Notes under the pieces: generated by a model
Database searches by the model: none
The model's input: the letters and a program-made list of their open reading frames with translations, nothing else
What the model was told of the DNA's origin: nothing
NCBI GenBank assembly: GCA_937927435.1
Contig: CALBDW010000031.1
Span: 1 to 26,334, forward strand
Reading direction: 5' to 3'
Length of the DNA: 26,334 nucleotides
Source of the DNA: an uncultured Bdellovibrionales bacterium
GTDB taxonomy: Bacteria; Bdellovibrionota; Bdellovibrionia; Bdellovibrionales; JAMPXM01
Program-made: the position numbers and the translations under genes
In this document: positions 6,918 to 15,271 of the stretch, in pieces
Position numbering within the stretch: the first letter of the stretch is position 1
Layout of the letters: each line of letters opens with the position of its first letter

Positions 6918-7828
6918 GCGCTCGGCCTCCGCTGATTTAACACGCGCCTCATGGCCTCTTCGAGGCTTCCCTCACGGACCGTTAAGTCATTGACGGCGTC
7001 GAGATTAATGCCGACTTCCGCCAATAGCTCTCCAACCCCCATCGCGGACGGCACCCGGAAGACCGCCTCGACGCGATCGTGCTTCAAAAGGAAGGGGCTT
7101 GCGATATTCTTCGGCAACTCGTCGCGCATGCGAACCACGATTTCGCGCTCGGTCAGATCCTTGACCAGCTCCCGGGTAGGCCCCATGAGCAACAAGCGTC
7201 CCTTCTGCAAAATCCCGATGCGGTCGCAGAGATTTTCGGCCTCCTCGATATAGTGAGTGGTCAACAGAATCGACATGCCGCCGGCCCGCAATTCCTCGAC
7301 GAACTTCCAAAGTGACTCGCGAAGTTCGATATCGACCCCGGCCGTAGGTTCGTCGAGGAGAAGGAGCTTCGGTTCATGCACCAACGCCTTGGCGATAAGA
7401 AGCCGCCTTTTCATGCCACCCGAAAGTTGCTTCACTTTCTTTTTCCGGTGATCCCAGAGCCCGAGTCTTTGCAGCAGCCAGTCGATCCGGTCGCGGTTTT
7501 TGAGGCGCCCGAAGTAGCCCGAATGGAATTCCATGATTTCTTCGACGCTGAAGAAGCCGTGATGAATCAGCTCCTGCGGCACATAGCCGGTGAGCATCTT
7601 CGTGCGCTCGGGTTCTTGGGTGACGTCAAGTCCGAAGATCTTAACCGTCCCTTCAGTCGGCTTCTCCAACGTCACCATGGTCGAGATAATCGTGGTCTTC
7701 CCGGCGCCGTTGGGCCCAAGAAGCCCCAGGACCTCGCCGGGCGCCATTCTAAAGCTCACGTGATCGACCGCCCGGAAGCGGCCGTAGTCTTTCACCAAAT
7801 CGGAAATCTCTATAGGCGCGACACCCAT
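6914..7828 (-). CDS. ABC transporter ATP-binding protein (ABC-2 exporter partner)
   Basis: This is the ATPase subunit for the adjoining permease, 304 residues from the ATG at 7828. A reading from 7936 would lie inside prfC. The ATG has a GGAG site seven bases upstream and starts one base after the prfC stop. All nucleotide-binding motifs are present: Walker A GPNGAGKTT, the signature LSGGMKRR, Walker B LLLLDEPTAGVD, and the H-loop in LTTHYIEEAENLCDRIG. The C-terminal 80 residues form the accessory region usual in ABC-2 (YadG/CcmA-like) ATPases. The tight linkage to prfC suggests co-transcription but no known functional tie. Confidence 0.95.
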   Translation of the reverse strand: MGVAPIEISDLVKDYGRFRAVDHVSFRMAPGEVLGLLGPNGAGKTTIISTMVTLEKPTEGTVKIFGLDVTQEPERTKMLTGYVPQELIHHGFFSVEEIMEFHSGYFGRLKNRDRIDWLLQRLGLWDHRKKKVKQLSGGMKRRLLIAKALVHEPKLLLLDEPTAGVDIELRESLWKFVEELRAGGMSILLTTHYIEEAENLCDRIGILQKGRLLLMGPTRELVKDLTEREIVVRMRDELPKNIASPFLLKHDRVEAVFRVPSAMGVGELLAEVGINLDAVNDLTVREGSLEEAMRRVLNQRRPSA

Positions 7829-7829
7829 A

Positions 7830-9461
7830 TCAAAGCTCCAAAGGCGGTCGAGCTGAACGCGCGGCCGTAATACTTGAGACGAACTCGACGTCGGGATTTT
7901 CCTTGCGTGCCCAGTTGAGGTCCCATTCCTTCTCAAGAAGAATCACTGGCTGGTCGTTCATGTCGCGATAGATCGTGAAGTTCCCGTTCAGCTTGTAAAC
8001 GGGTTTACCGTCCTTATCTCGCGGCCACCGCGCGACCGAATACGGCAAACGATTCAATTTCGCGTCAAGACCGTATTCGTCCTGCAAGCGGAACAAGAGC
8101 ACTTCAAACTGAAGCTCGCCGACAACGCCGATAATCGGATCCTGAGGGCCGATCACTGGATCGATGAAGAGCTGGACAGCTCCCTCTTCGGAAATTTGCT
8201 TCACACCCTTCTGCAGCTTTTGCCGTTTCATCGCGTCCGACACCGAAAGTTTGGCGAAGAGTTCCGGCGGAAACTTGGGAATCGGTTCGAACTCAACGGT
8301 TTTGCCCGTCGTGACGGCGTCGCCGATCTGGAAGTAACCGCTGTCAGCGACACCTACGATGTCACCCGCATATGCGACATCGATCGTTTCCCGCTCCTGC
8401 GCCACGAATTGCGTAGAGTGGGCAAGGCGGATTTCCCGCCCCAGTCGCGGATGGTTCACTTTCATGCCGCGCTCAAATTTCCCGGAGCAGATACGGATGA
8501 AAGCCACGCGATCCCGGTGCCGACGGTCCATGTTTGCCTGCATTTTGAAGACGAAGCCCGTAAACATCTTATCCAAAGGATGGACCTCTCCTCCCTTGAC
8601 GGCTCTCGGTCCCGGCGGCGGCGCAAACTCCGTGAAAATATCGAGGAAGGTATCGACGCCGAAGTCCTGCTTCGCGCTGCCGAAAGTGACCGGGCTTACT
8701 TCGCCGGCGAGAAATTTTTCCTTCGAGAATTCACCGAGCGTTCCGTCGACGAGTTCAATTTCTTCGCGGACTTGCGCGAGAATATGCGGAGAGATGCGCT
8801 CCTCCCACTTCGGATCATCAAGCCCGCTGACGGGAATGATTTCAGTTTCCCTGCCCTCATGTTTCGGGTGATAGAGAAGCAGTTCCTTACGGACCCGATG
8901 ATAAATGCCGTGGAAAAGACCGCCGAGGCCGATCGGCCACGTCATCGGATAGCAATTCATCTTGAGGGTCGATTCGATCTCGTCGAGCAGCTCAAGAGGA
9001 ACCTTCCCTTCACGGTCGCACTTGTTGACAAAGGTGAAGACCGGAATCTGCCGGTAACGGCAGACTTCATAAAGTTTCTTCGTCCGCTCCTCAACACCCT
9101 TGGCGACGTCGATCAACATGACGGCCGAATCGGCGGCGACCAGAGTACGGTACGTGTCTTCCGAAAAGTCCTTGTGGCCGGGCGTATCGAGCAAGTTGAT
9201 ACGCGAGCCGTTGTAGTCAAACTGGATCACACTCGACGTGATCGAGATTCCGCGCTGTTGTTCAAGCGTCATCCAGTCCGACGTGGCAGCCTTCGTTCCG
9301 GCTTTACCTTTGACTTCGCCCGCCTCGTGGATCACCCCGCCGTGATAAATCAGCTTCTCGGTCAGCGTCGTTTTACCGGCGTCCGGGTGCGAGATGATGG
9401 CGAACGTGCGCCGGCGCATGACTTCGGCTTCAAATTGAGAGGATCGATTCTGTTCCGACAT
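7830..9461 (-). CDS. prfC: Peptide chain release factor 3
   Basis: RF3 is a translational GTPase that recycles RF1 and RF2 from the ribosome after peptide release. The protein is 543 residues from ATG 9461. GTPase motifs are SHPDAGKTTLTEKL (G1), RGISITSSV (G2), DTPGHKDFSEDTYRTL (G3) and NKCDRE (G4). The translation-factor domain II (MDRRHRDRVAFIRICSGKFERGM) and the RF3 C-terminal domain with VVGELQFEVLLFRLQDEYG follow. A TTG six codons upstream is an alternative start, but neither start has a Shine-Dalgarno sequence. The upstream region holds a possible promoter whose start point would nearly coincide with the ATG. The gene is divergent from the MutS-like gene. Confidence 0.97.
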   Translation of the reverse strand: MSEQNRSSQFEAEVMRRRTFAIISHPDAGKTTLTEKLIYHGGVIHEAGEVKGKAGTKAATSDWMTLEQQRGISITSSVIQFDYNGSRINLLDTPGHKDFSEDTYRTLVAADSAVMLIDVAKGVEERTKKLYEVCRYRQIPVFTFVNKCDREGKVPLELLDEIESTLKMNCYPMTWPIGLGGLFHGIYHRVRKELLLYHPKHEGRETEIIPVSGLDDPKWEERISPHILAQVREEIELVDGTLGEFSKEKFLAGEVSPVTFGSAKQDFGVDTFLDIFTEFAPPPGPRAVKGGEVHPLDKMFTGFVFKMQANMDRRHRDRVAFIRICSGKFERGMKVNHPRLGREIRLAHSTQFVAQERETIDVAYAGDIVGVADSGYFQIGDAVTTGKTVEFEPIPKFPPELFAKLSVSDAMKRQKLQKGVKQISEEGAVQLFIDPVIGPQDPIIGVVGELQFEVLLFRLQDEYGLDAKLNRLPYSVARWPRDKDGKPVYKLNGNFTIYRDMNDQPVILLEKEWDLNWARKENPDVEFVSSITAARSARPPLEL

Positions 9462-9469
9462 GGGCTTGC

Positions 9470-9498
9470 AATCTATCAAACGGCCCCACCCGCGGCAA
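9470..9498 (-). promoter_or_regulatory. Possible prfC promoter giving a leaderless mRNA
   Basis: On the minus strand TTGCCG (9498-9493), a 17-base spacer and TAGATT (9475-9470) lie so that transcription would begin at or next to the prfC ATG at 9461. This agrees with the absence of a ribosome site. Match quality is moderate, so this is a suggestion. Confidence 0.3.
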
Positions 9499-9566
9499 TG
9501 CGCATTTCATGTACCGAAAGGCGTTTGCCATTGATCTTTGCCGACCGGACACGCATCATCGAACTG

Positions 9567-11405
9567 ATGACGGGCAAAACGCGACTTCAAATGCGGTCCT
9601 TAGCGGCCGCCGAGCGGCTGGCGGGCCGGCAAAAGCGGCTCGCTCGCCTTTCTTCGATTTACCGCAGCCGCCTAGAGCGAACGAGAAACCTGCGGATCGG
9701 ACTGGCGGCGGTTTTTTTTCTCGTTCTGGTCTATTTCGCTTCCCAGCCCCGGTTGGTGTTCGAACTCCCCGTCATCGCGGCTTTTCTTGCCGTCTTCACC
9801 ATTTTAGTTCTGCGCACGCGCCGAATCGAGTGCCATCTTCGCAATCTAGATGCGCTCAAAGCTTTTTTCGAGCGCCAAGAAAGACGTTGCCTCGGTCTGA
9901 TTTCGGGACGAGGGTGGGAGTCGGCCGAAAAACAGATCCGTGAACAAGACGTTCCTGTCGCGCACGACCTCGATCTTTTTGGACCACATTCGCTTTGGAG
10001 CCTCCTTGATGAAACGCTCACCGACCAAGGCGAAGCACAACTCGCCTCTTGGATCACGGCGAGCCCGATGACGAACAAGGAGATTCACGCGCGACAGGAG
10101 TTGATCCGTAGCTTAAGAAGCGAATATTGGTTCTTTACGCGCTGGACGCTGCACGCGTCCCGCGCCGACTTCCGGCTTTCGAGTTCAGAGATTCTCCGTT
10201 TTCTGAAAACCCCGTTCGTCAAGCCCGAGTTTCCCTATCTCCTTCTTGCGAGCATTTTGACATGGTTCGTTTCATTTTCCTCCTTGGTTTTGAAAACGGC
10301 AGGCTGGAGTTCAATCCCCGTTATTCTCGTCTTTGTGTTTCCGGTCGTGAACCTCGCTGCCCTCTTTAAGGTCGGCTCTCCATTTTTAAAAGGCGTCGGA
10401 CTATCCCATCACTTAAGCGAACTTGAACCGGTCTTTAAGGAACTCGAAAATCGAGCTTCGCGTATCGAGAAACTAAAACGGCTCGCGCCCGTCGTCGCCG
10501 CTTCCGGACCCTCGCGTGAGTCACGAAAGCTTGGTCGCGTCTTGGCTTTCATGAGTATCCAAGCCAATCCCTTGCTTCATATTTTCACCAGCATCTTGCT
10601 TCCGTGGTCGCTCGCCGCGACATATTTCTTGGAACGACGGCGCAAGAAAATAGCCTACACCTTCCCTCAATGCTTGAGCGAACTCGCCGAACTCGAAGCC
10701 CTGGGTTCTCTGGTCCTTTTTGACCGCTATCAAACGGATTCCTATCCGCAAATTCAGAGCCCGAGCTCACAGCCGCCGAAGCTCGTTTTTAGCGGTCTCT
10801 TCCATCCGCTCATCGACCGAAAGCGGGTGGTCGCAAACGACTTCAGTTTTCCTGCGGGAAAACGCTTAGGTTTGATCACAGGCTCCAACATGTCGGGCAA
10901 GTCGACCTTTTTGCGGACCATCGGTCTCAACCAAGTTCTCGCCAATATGGGAGCTCCGGTCTTCGCCGACTCCTTCTCAACCTATCCACTGGAAGTCGAA
11001 ACCTGCATCGAAGTGAGTGATTCGCTCCGCGACGGTTTCTCGTATTTCTACGCCGAAGTGAGACGGCTCAAAGAACTCTTAAACCGCGTGAGCAGAAGGG
11101 GCACTCACGTTCTCTATCTCATCGACGAAATCTTCCGCGGAACCAACAATCGGGAACGCCAGATCGGAAGCCGGGCCCTCATTCGGGCTCTGGCCCACGA
11201 ACCTGGCTCCGTGGGCTTTATTTCAACGCACGATTTGGAGTTGACGAATCTCGAAGAGAGTCACGATCAAGTCATGAATCTCCACTTCCGCGAAGACTTC
11301 TCCGCTGAGGGAGAAATGGTCTTCTCTTATAAACTCAGACTCGGCCCCTGCCCCACCACGAACGCCCTCAAAATCATGGCTCGCGAGGGGCTACCGATCG
11401 AGTAA
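9567..11405 (+). CDS. Membrane-anchored MutS-like ATPase
   Basis: The protein has about 612 residues, with a MutS-type ATPase at its C-terminus. Walker A is GSNMSGKST (439-447), Walker B lies in LIDEIFRGTNNRER (D520, E521), and the H-loop is STHDLEL near 553. The DLDLFGPHSLWSLLDETLT segment (134-152) matches the start of the MutS core domain. It lacks the mismatch-recognition domain I of true MutS. It has hydrophobic stretches at about 43-58, 67-82, 223-241, 249-267 and 336-355, so it is probably a membrane protein. The start is uncertain: ATGs at 9498, 9567 and 9591 all lack a ribosome site; 9567 fits the family's short N-terminus. The frame stays open leftwards only because it is antisense to prfC. 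Function is unknown. Confidence 0.9.
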   Translation: MTGKTRLQMRSLAAAERLAGRQKRLARLSSIYRSRLERTRNLRIGLAAVFFLVLVYFASQPRLVFELPVIAAFLAVFTILVLRTRRIECHLRNLDALKAFFERQERRCLGLISGRGWESAEKQIREQDVPVAHDLDLFGPHSLWSLLDETLTDQGEAQLASWITASPMTNKEIHARQELIRSLRSEYWFFTRWTLHASRADFRLSSSEILRFLKTPFVKPEFPYLLLASILTWFVSFSSLVLKTAGWSSIPVILVFVFPVVNLAALFKVGSPFLKGVGLSHHLSELEPVFKELENRASRIEKLKRLAPVVAASGPSRESRKLGRVLAFMSIQANPLLHIFTSILLPWSLAATYFLERRRKKIAYTFPQCLSELAELEALGSLVLFDRYQTDSYPQIQSPSSQPPKLVFSGLFHPLIDRKRVVANDFSFPAGKRLGLITGSNMSGKSTFLRTIGLNQVLANMGAPVFADSFSTYPLEVETCIEVSDSLRDGFSYFYAEVRRLKELLNRVSRRGTHVLYLIDEIFRGTNNRERQIGSRALIRALAHEPGSVGFISTHDLELTNLEESHDQVMNLHFREDFSAEGEMVFSYKLRLGPCPTTNALKIMAREGLPIE

Positions 11406-11476
11406 CGCTGCGCGCTAATGATTAAATCCTCTCCCTTCGTTTGACTCGTTAATGACCGGAAGCGTAAAAGGGGCGC

Positions 11477-12466
11477 ATGGACTCATCAGCATATAAATAT
11501 TCGATCGCCGCTTTCTATCATTTTGGCCCGGTTCCTAAAGACCAACTCAAAGACCTCTCAAAACGCCTGGAGGACCACGCGAAGAACGAAAACGTGCGTG
11601 GGTTGGTGATCTTGGCGACGGAAGGCGTGAACGGCACGATCAGCGCGGAATCGAAAGAGACGCTCGAAGCTTATTTGAATTTCATCTCCGAAACGCTTTC
11701 ATTCCCGAAACTTGAGCCGAAATGGAGCGGAGCCGAAGCTTGGCCCTTCCGGAAATTCGCGGTTCGCATTCGTCCCGAAATCGTCACGCTCGGCAAGCCG
11801 GAAGTGCAACCGCTTCCTCCACACTCGCCCCGCCACCTTTCACCGGAAGAGTGGCACCGGATGATGGAGGAAGAAGATGTCATCGTTCTCGATACCCGCA
11901 ACTGGTACGAAACGAAGATCGGTAAATTCGCGGGCGCCATCGACCCGAACATCGAGGAGTTCCGCGAATTCAGCGACTTCCTCGATAAGAGCGATCTTCC
12001 GAAAGACAAAAAGATCCTCATTTATTGCACGGGCGGAATCCGTTGCGAAAAGGCCATCGTCGAGATGGAGAACAAAGGGTTTACGAACGTCTACCAGCTC
12101 GACGGTGGTATTCTGAACTATCTGGCGAAGTTTCCTAACCAGAAATTCGAAGGTGAATGTTTTGTCTTCGACCATCGCGTCGCCGTCGACCAATATCTGA
12201 ATCCGACGAAGCAGTACAAGATGTGCCCGCACTGCGGCCAGCCGGCCGATCAAAAGATCCAGTGCCGCCGCTGCGAGACGGAAGCTGTCGTTTGCATCGA
12301 TTGCCTGGATAAAGAAGAAGCGCGGCACACGTGCTCTAAAAACTGCGCACACCACTATCGCTTGGCCCCGGGCAAAAAGGGTCGGCCCCAATTCCAGGGC
12401 TACCGTTCCCGAGCACTCAAGCAACTGCGGCAACAACGCGCTCAGCAAAACCCGTCGGCACGCTAG
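11477..12466 (+). CDS. trhO: tRNA uridine(34) hydroxylase TrhO (rhodanese-domain protein)
   Basis: TrhO catalyses oxygen-dependent hydroxylation of U34 in tRNAs, the first step towards 5-carboxymethoxyuridine or 5-methoxyuridine. The 329-residue protein has the N-terminal acylphosphatase-like domain (about 5-100, with GLVILATEGVNGTIS), the rhodanese domain (about 122-220) and a cysteine-rich C-terminal domain. The active-site loop YCTGGIRCEKA carries the catalytic Cys184. Eight cysteines between about 250 and 300 look like a zinc-binding tail, as in the Rhodanese_C family. The ATG at 11477 has an AAGGGG ribosome site. It stands alone after the MutS-like gene, 71 bases away. Confidence 0.95.
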   Translation: MDSSAYKYSIAAFYHFGPVPKDQLKDLSKRLEDHAKNENVRGLVILATEGVNGTISAESKETLEAYLNFISETLSFPKLEPKWSGAEAWPFRKFAVRIRPEIVTLGKPEVQPLPPHSPRHLSPEEWHRMMEEEDVIVLDTRNWYETKIGKFAGAIDPNIEEFREFSDFLDKSDLPKDKKILIYCTGGIRCEKAIVEMENKGFTNVYQLDGGILNYLAKFPNQKFEGECFVFDHRVAVDQYLNPTKQYKMCPHCGQPADQKIQCRRCETEAVVCIDCLDKEEARHTCSKNCAHHYRLAPGKKGRPQFQGYRSRALKQLRQQRAQQNPSAR

Positions 12467-12517
12467 TCCCCTCCTGTTTTTCGGGGCCCTGCTTAAGGGC
12501 TTGAACTGCAACGCGTT

Positions 12518-12616
12518 ACAAACTGGCTCACTTTAATGGTGATGTTCCTAAACAGTCGTGTTGACAGTTGTTTTTTGACCTTTTCCGGTCATCCCCACGA
12601 TAGTGAGCCAGTTTGA
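12518..12616. repeat. 14-bp inverted repeat pair around the deoC promoter region
   Basis: CAAACTGGCTCACT (12519-12532) is matched by its perfect reverse complement AGTGAGCCAGTTTG at 12602-12615, with 69 bases between. The left arm extends to 16 bases of identity with 933-948 near rnhB. No target-site duplication is obvious outside the arms. Between them are TTGACA and TTGACC hexamers and a TGACC/GGTCA hairpin. It may be a miniature mobile element of about 100 bp, a remnant of insertion-sequence ends, or a paired operator for the deoC operon. Confidence 0.65.
12575..12604 (+). promoter_or_regulatory. Possible deoC promoter inside the inverted repeat pair
   Basis: TTGACC (12575-12580), an 18-base spacer and GATAGT (12599-12604) form a moderate sigma-70 match. 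The -10 element overlaps the right repeat arm, so a protein bound there would block it. The start point would be about 100 bases before the deoC ATG. Confidence 0.3.
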
Positions 12617-12708
12617 TTGCCATCGATTCGGGCATGAACTAACAATGCTCATTCATGGGCCGGCCCGAGAGCGCCGCTCATGGGCCATTCTGGAAAGAGG
12701 GGATCAAT

Positions 12709-13668
12709 ATGAGAAGTATCACTGTTCGCGGGCCCGAAGGCCGCTTGCTTCCAATTCTGGTTCCGCCCGTGGACGAGGTTGGCGCTCAGGAAAGAGCGGA
12801 TTTCTTCACCAAGCGGAGCATCAAGAAAGAATCCAAGCTTCAGGCGCTTTATCTCGCCATCCGCATGTGCGATCTGACGACTCTCGAAGGCGCCGATACC
12901 CCTGGAAAGGTCCTGCAACTCTGCGCGAAGGCAAAGTCACCGGTTCCTCCAGGCCTGTTCGCCGCGTTCGCCGAAAAGAAAAAACTCGAACCGATTCCTT
13001 CCGTCGCTGCCGTCTGTGTTTATCCTTCGATGGTCAAAGTCGCCGCCGACGTCTTGCGCGGGACGGGCATCCATATCGCATCCGTGGCGACGGCTTTCCC
13101 TTCCGGCCAAGCCCCTCTTTCGACGAAACTCGATGACACCCGTTTTGCCGTCGAGCAAGGCGCCGACGAAATCGACATGGTGATCAATCGTGGCGCCTTT
13201 CTCAGCGGCCGTTACCAAGAGGTTTTCGACGAGATTCGCGCGGTCAAAGAGGCCTGTGGTCCCGCGCACTTGAAAGTCATTCTTGAAACAGGCGAACTCG
13301 GCTCACTTGATAAAATCCGCCTCGCTGCGGAGATTGCGATGGAGGCGGGCGCCGACTTCATCAAGACCTCGACCGGCAAGATCCAACCAGCCGCAACTCT
13401 TCCGGTGACTCTTGTTATGTTACAGTCGATCGCGGACTTTTACCGCCGCACCGGCAAGAAAATCGGTATGAAACCGGCGGGCGGAATCCGCACGGCCAAA
13501 CAAGCCATTCAATATCTGTGCATGGTGAACGAAACCCTGGGACCGGAGTGGCTGACACCGGATCTATTCCGCTTCGGCGCCAGCGCCCTGCTAAACGATC
13601 TGCTCAAGCAGATCTTCAAAGAGGCGACCGGACGCTACTATTACGAAAAAGCGTTTTCTCTCGACTAA
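12709..13668 (+). CDS. deoC: Deoxyribose-phosphate aldolase
   Basis: DeoC splits 2-deoxyribose 5-phosphate into acetaldehyde and glyceraldehyde 3-phosphate, which allows deoxynucleosides to be used as carbon source. The 319-residue protein starts at the ATG at 12709, backed by an AGAGGGG site; a reading from 12655 has none. The Schiff-base lysine is K219 in GADFIKTSTGK, K255 lies in MKPAGGIRT, and D156 lies in ADEIDMVIN, matching the E. coli catalytic set. It belongs to the longer (about 300+ residue) DeoC type rather than the 220-residue type. Two aldehyde dehydrogenase-like genes follow at once, which suits disposal of the acetaldehyde produced. Confidence 0.97.
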   Translation: MRSITVRGPEGRLLPILVPPVDEVGAQERADFFTKRSIKKESKLQALYLAIRMCDLTTLEGADTPGKVLQLCAKAKSPVPPGLFAAFAEKKKLEPIPSVAAVCVYPSMVKVAADVLRGTGIHIASVATAFPSGQAPLSTKLDDTRFAVEQGADEIDMVINRGAFLSGRYQEVFDEIRAVKEACGPAHLKVILETGELGSLDKIRLAAEIAMEAGADFIKTSTGKIQPAATLPVTLVMLQSIADFYRRTGKKIGMKPAGGIRTAKQAIQYLCMVNETLGPEWLTPDLFRFGASALLNDLLKQIFKEATGRYYYEKAFSLD

Positions 13669-13693
13669 CATTATTTTGCAAAGAGAGCTCACG

Positions 13694-15271
13694 ATGCGAA
13701 CGACCGATTTAACTCGAACGGGCACGCGACAAGGGAAAAACAATAAGCCGGCGGCGAAACCCATGCTCGTGAAACGGGCGAAAGCCGCCCTCAACATCGA
13801 AACGCCGACGCCTTCCGCGAGACCCGTCACTTTGAGTTTTGAATATGCACCGTCGCTTGAGAGTGCTGATATCGTTAAACTTAAACCGCGCTACGGGCTC
13901 TACATCGACGGCAAGATGGTTGAGCCTTCAAGCGGCCGCTATTTCCCGACCGTAAACCCGGCGACGGAGGCCGTTTTGACTGAAATCGCGGAGGCAACCG
14001 AAAAAGACGTCGACCGGGCCGTACAAGCGGCCCGCAAGGCCTACGAGAAAGTCTGGTCGAAACTCTCAGGTCGCGAGCGCGGCCGTTACCTTTTCCGGAT
14101 CGCACGAATTATCCAAGAGCGCGCTCGCGAATTCGCGGTCCTTGAAACTCTCGATAACGGGAAACCGATCCGCGAGTCGCGCGATATCGACATTCCCCTC
14201 GTGGCGGCTCATTTCTTCTACCACGCGGGTTGGGCCGATAAGCTGCAAGACGCTTTTCCCGGCCGTGAAATCTCTTCTCTGGGCGTGGTCGGCCAAGTGA
14301 TCCCGTGGAACTTCCCGCTTCTCATGGCAGCTTGGAAAATCGCGCCAGCTTTAGCATGCGGCAACACGGTCGTTTTGAAGCCGGCAGAAACAACTCCGCT
14401 CACAGCCCTCCTTTTGACGGAAGTCTTCGAGGAAGCGGGCCTTCCTCCGGGTGTTGTCAACATCGTGACCGGAGCCGGCGCAACTGGAGCCGCTCTCGTC
14501 AGCCACCCCGATGTCGATAAAGTCGCTTTTACGGGATCGACCGAAGTCGGAAAGGAGATTTTGGAAGCCACGGCGAAAACGAACAAGAAACTCACACTTG
14601 AACTCGGCGGAAAGTCCGCGCACATCGTTTTCGAAGACGCCGCACTCGATCAGGCCGTCGAAGGCGTCGTAAACGGCATCTACTTCAACCAGGGGCATGT
14701 GTGCTGCGCGGGCTCCCGCCTTCTGCTTGAAGAGTCGATCGCCGAGACGTTCATCGAAAAATTGAAAAAACGAATCGATAAAATCCGTGTCGGCAACCCC
14801 CTCGACAAAAACACGGATATCGGGGCGATCAATTCCAAACGCGAGTTTGAAAAGATCCAGCGTCTCGTCGCCCTCGGAAAAGAGGAAGGCGGAGAGTTTT
14901 ATGAACCGGCGGGAACGGTTCTTCCGGCGAAAGGCTATTTCCATAAACCGTGCTTCTTCGCGAACGTGTCTTCCAGCTTCACTTTAAGCCGTATCGAAAT
15001 CTTCGGTCCGGTTCTCACGATTTCAACTTTCCGAACCCCGCAAGAGGCGATCATGAAAGCCAACGATACGTCGTATGGACTCGCCGCCGGCATTTGGTCC
15101 GAAAAAGGCTCGAAGATCCAAAAAGTCGCATCGGCCTTGAAGGCTGGGGTCATTTGGGCGAACACGTATAACAAGTTCGATCCCTCGGCTCCGTTCGGCG
15201 GTTACTTCGAAAGCGGCTTCGGGCGCGAAGGCGGGCGCCACGGTCTCCTTCCCTACCTGGAGGAGAAATAA
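13694..15271 (+). CDS. NAD(P)+-dependent aldehyde dehydrogenase
   Basis: This 525-residue enzyme belongs to the classical ALDH superfamily and very likely oxidises the acetaldehyde released by DeoC. Catalytic and cofactor residues are intact: PWN (204-206), K229 in VVLKPAETTP, FTGSTEVGKE (279-288), general base E303 in LELGGK, nucleophile C337 in FNQGHVCCAGSR, and EIFGPV. About 65 residues precede the usual ALDH start (GLYIDGKMVEP); this extra N-terminus is rich in Lys, Arg and Pro. The ATG at 13694 has an AGAGAG site, while a TTG six codons upstream has none. It lies 25 bases after deoC, and its stop overlaps the next start (TAATG). Confidence 0.95.
   Translation: MRTTDLTRTGTRQGKNNKPAAKPMLVKRAKAALNIETPTPSARPVTLSFEYAPSLESADIVKLKPRYGLYIDGKMVEPSSGRYFPTVNPATEAVLTEIAEATEKDVDRAVQAARKAYEKVWSKLSGRERGRYLFRIARIIQERAREFAVLETLDNGKPIRESRDIDIPLVAAHFFYHAGWADKLQDAFPGREISSLGVVGQVIPWNFPLLMAAWKIAPALACGNTVVLKPAETTPLTALLLTEVFEEAGLPPGVVNIVTGAGATGAALVSHPDVDKVAFTGSTEVGKEILEATAKTNKKLTLELGGKSAHIVFEDAALDQAVEGVVNGIYFNQGHVCCAGSRLLLEESIAETFIEKLKKRIDKIRVGNPLDKNTDIGAINSKREFEKIQRLVALGKEEGGEFYEPAGTVLPAKGYFHKPCFFANVSSSFTLSRIEIFGPVLTISTFRTPQEAIMKANDTSYGLAAGIWSEKGSKIQKVASALKAGVIWANTYNKFDPSAPFGGYFESGFGREGGRHGLLPYLEEK

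Noticed and set aside
8196..9497. Long plus-strand open frame running into the MutS-like gene
   Set aside because: It is antisense to prfC, whose protein is unambiguous. The family similarity of the plus-strand frame begins only after about 9567.
11441..11469. TTGACT ... GTAAAA as a trhO promoter
   Set aside because: The -10 match is poor and the start point would lie too close to the ATG to include the evident ribosome site.
12475..12498. Possible terminator after trhO (CCCC/GGGG and GCCCT/AGGGC pairings)
   Set aside because: Stems are only four or five pairs and no T run follows, so it is not distinguishable from chance.
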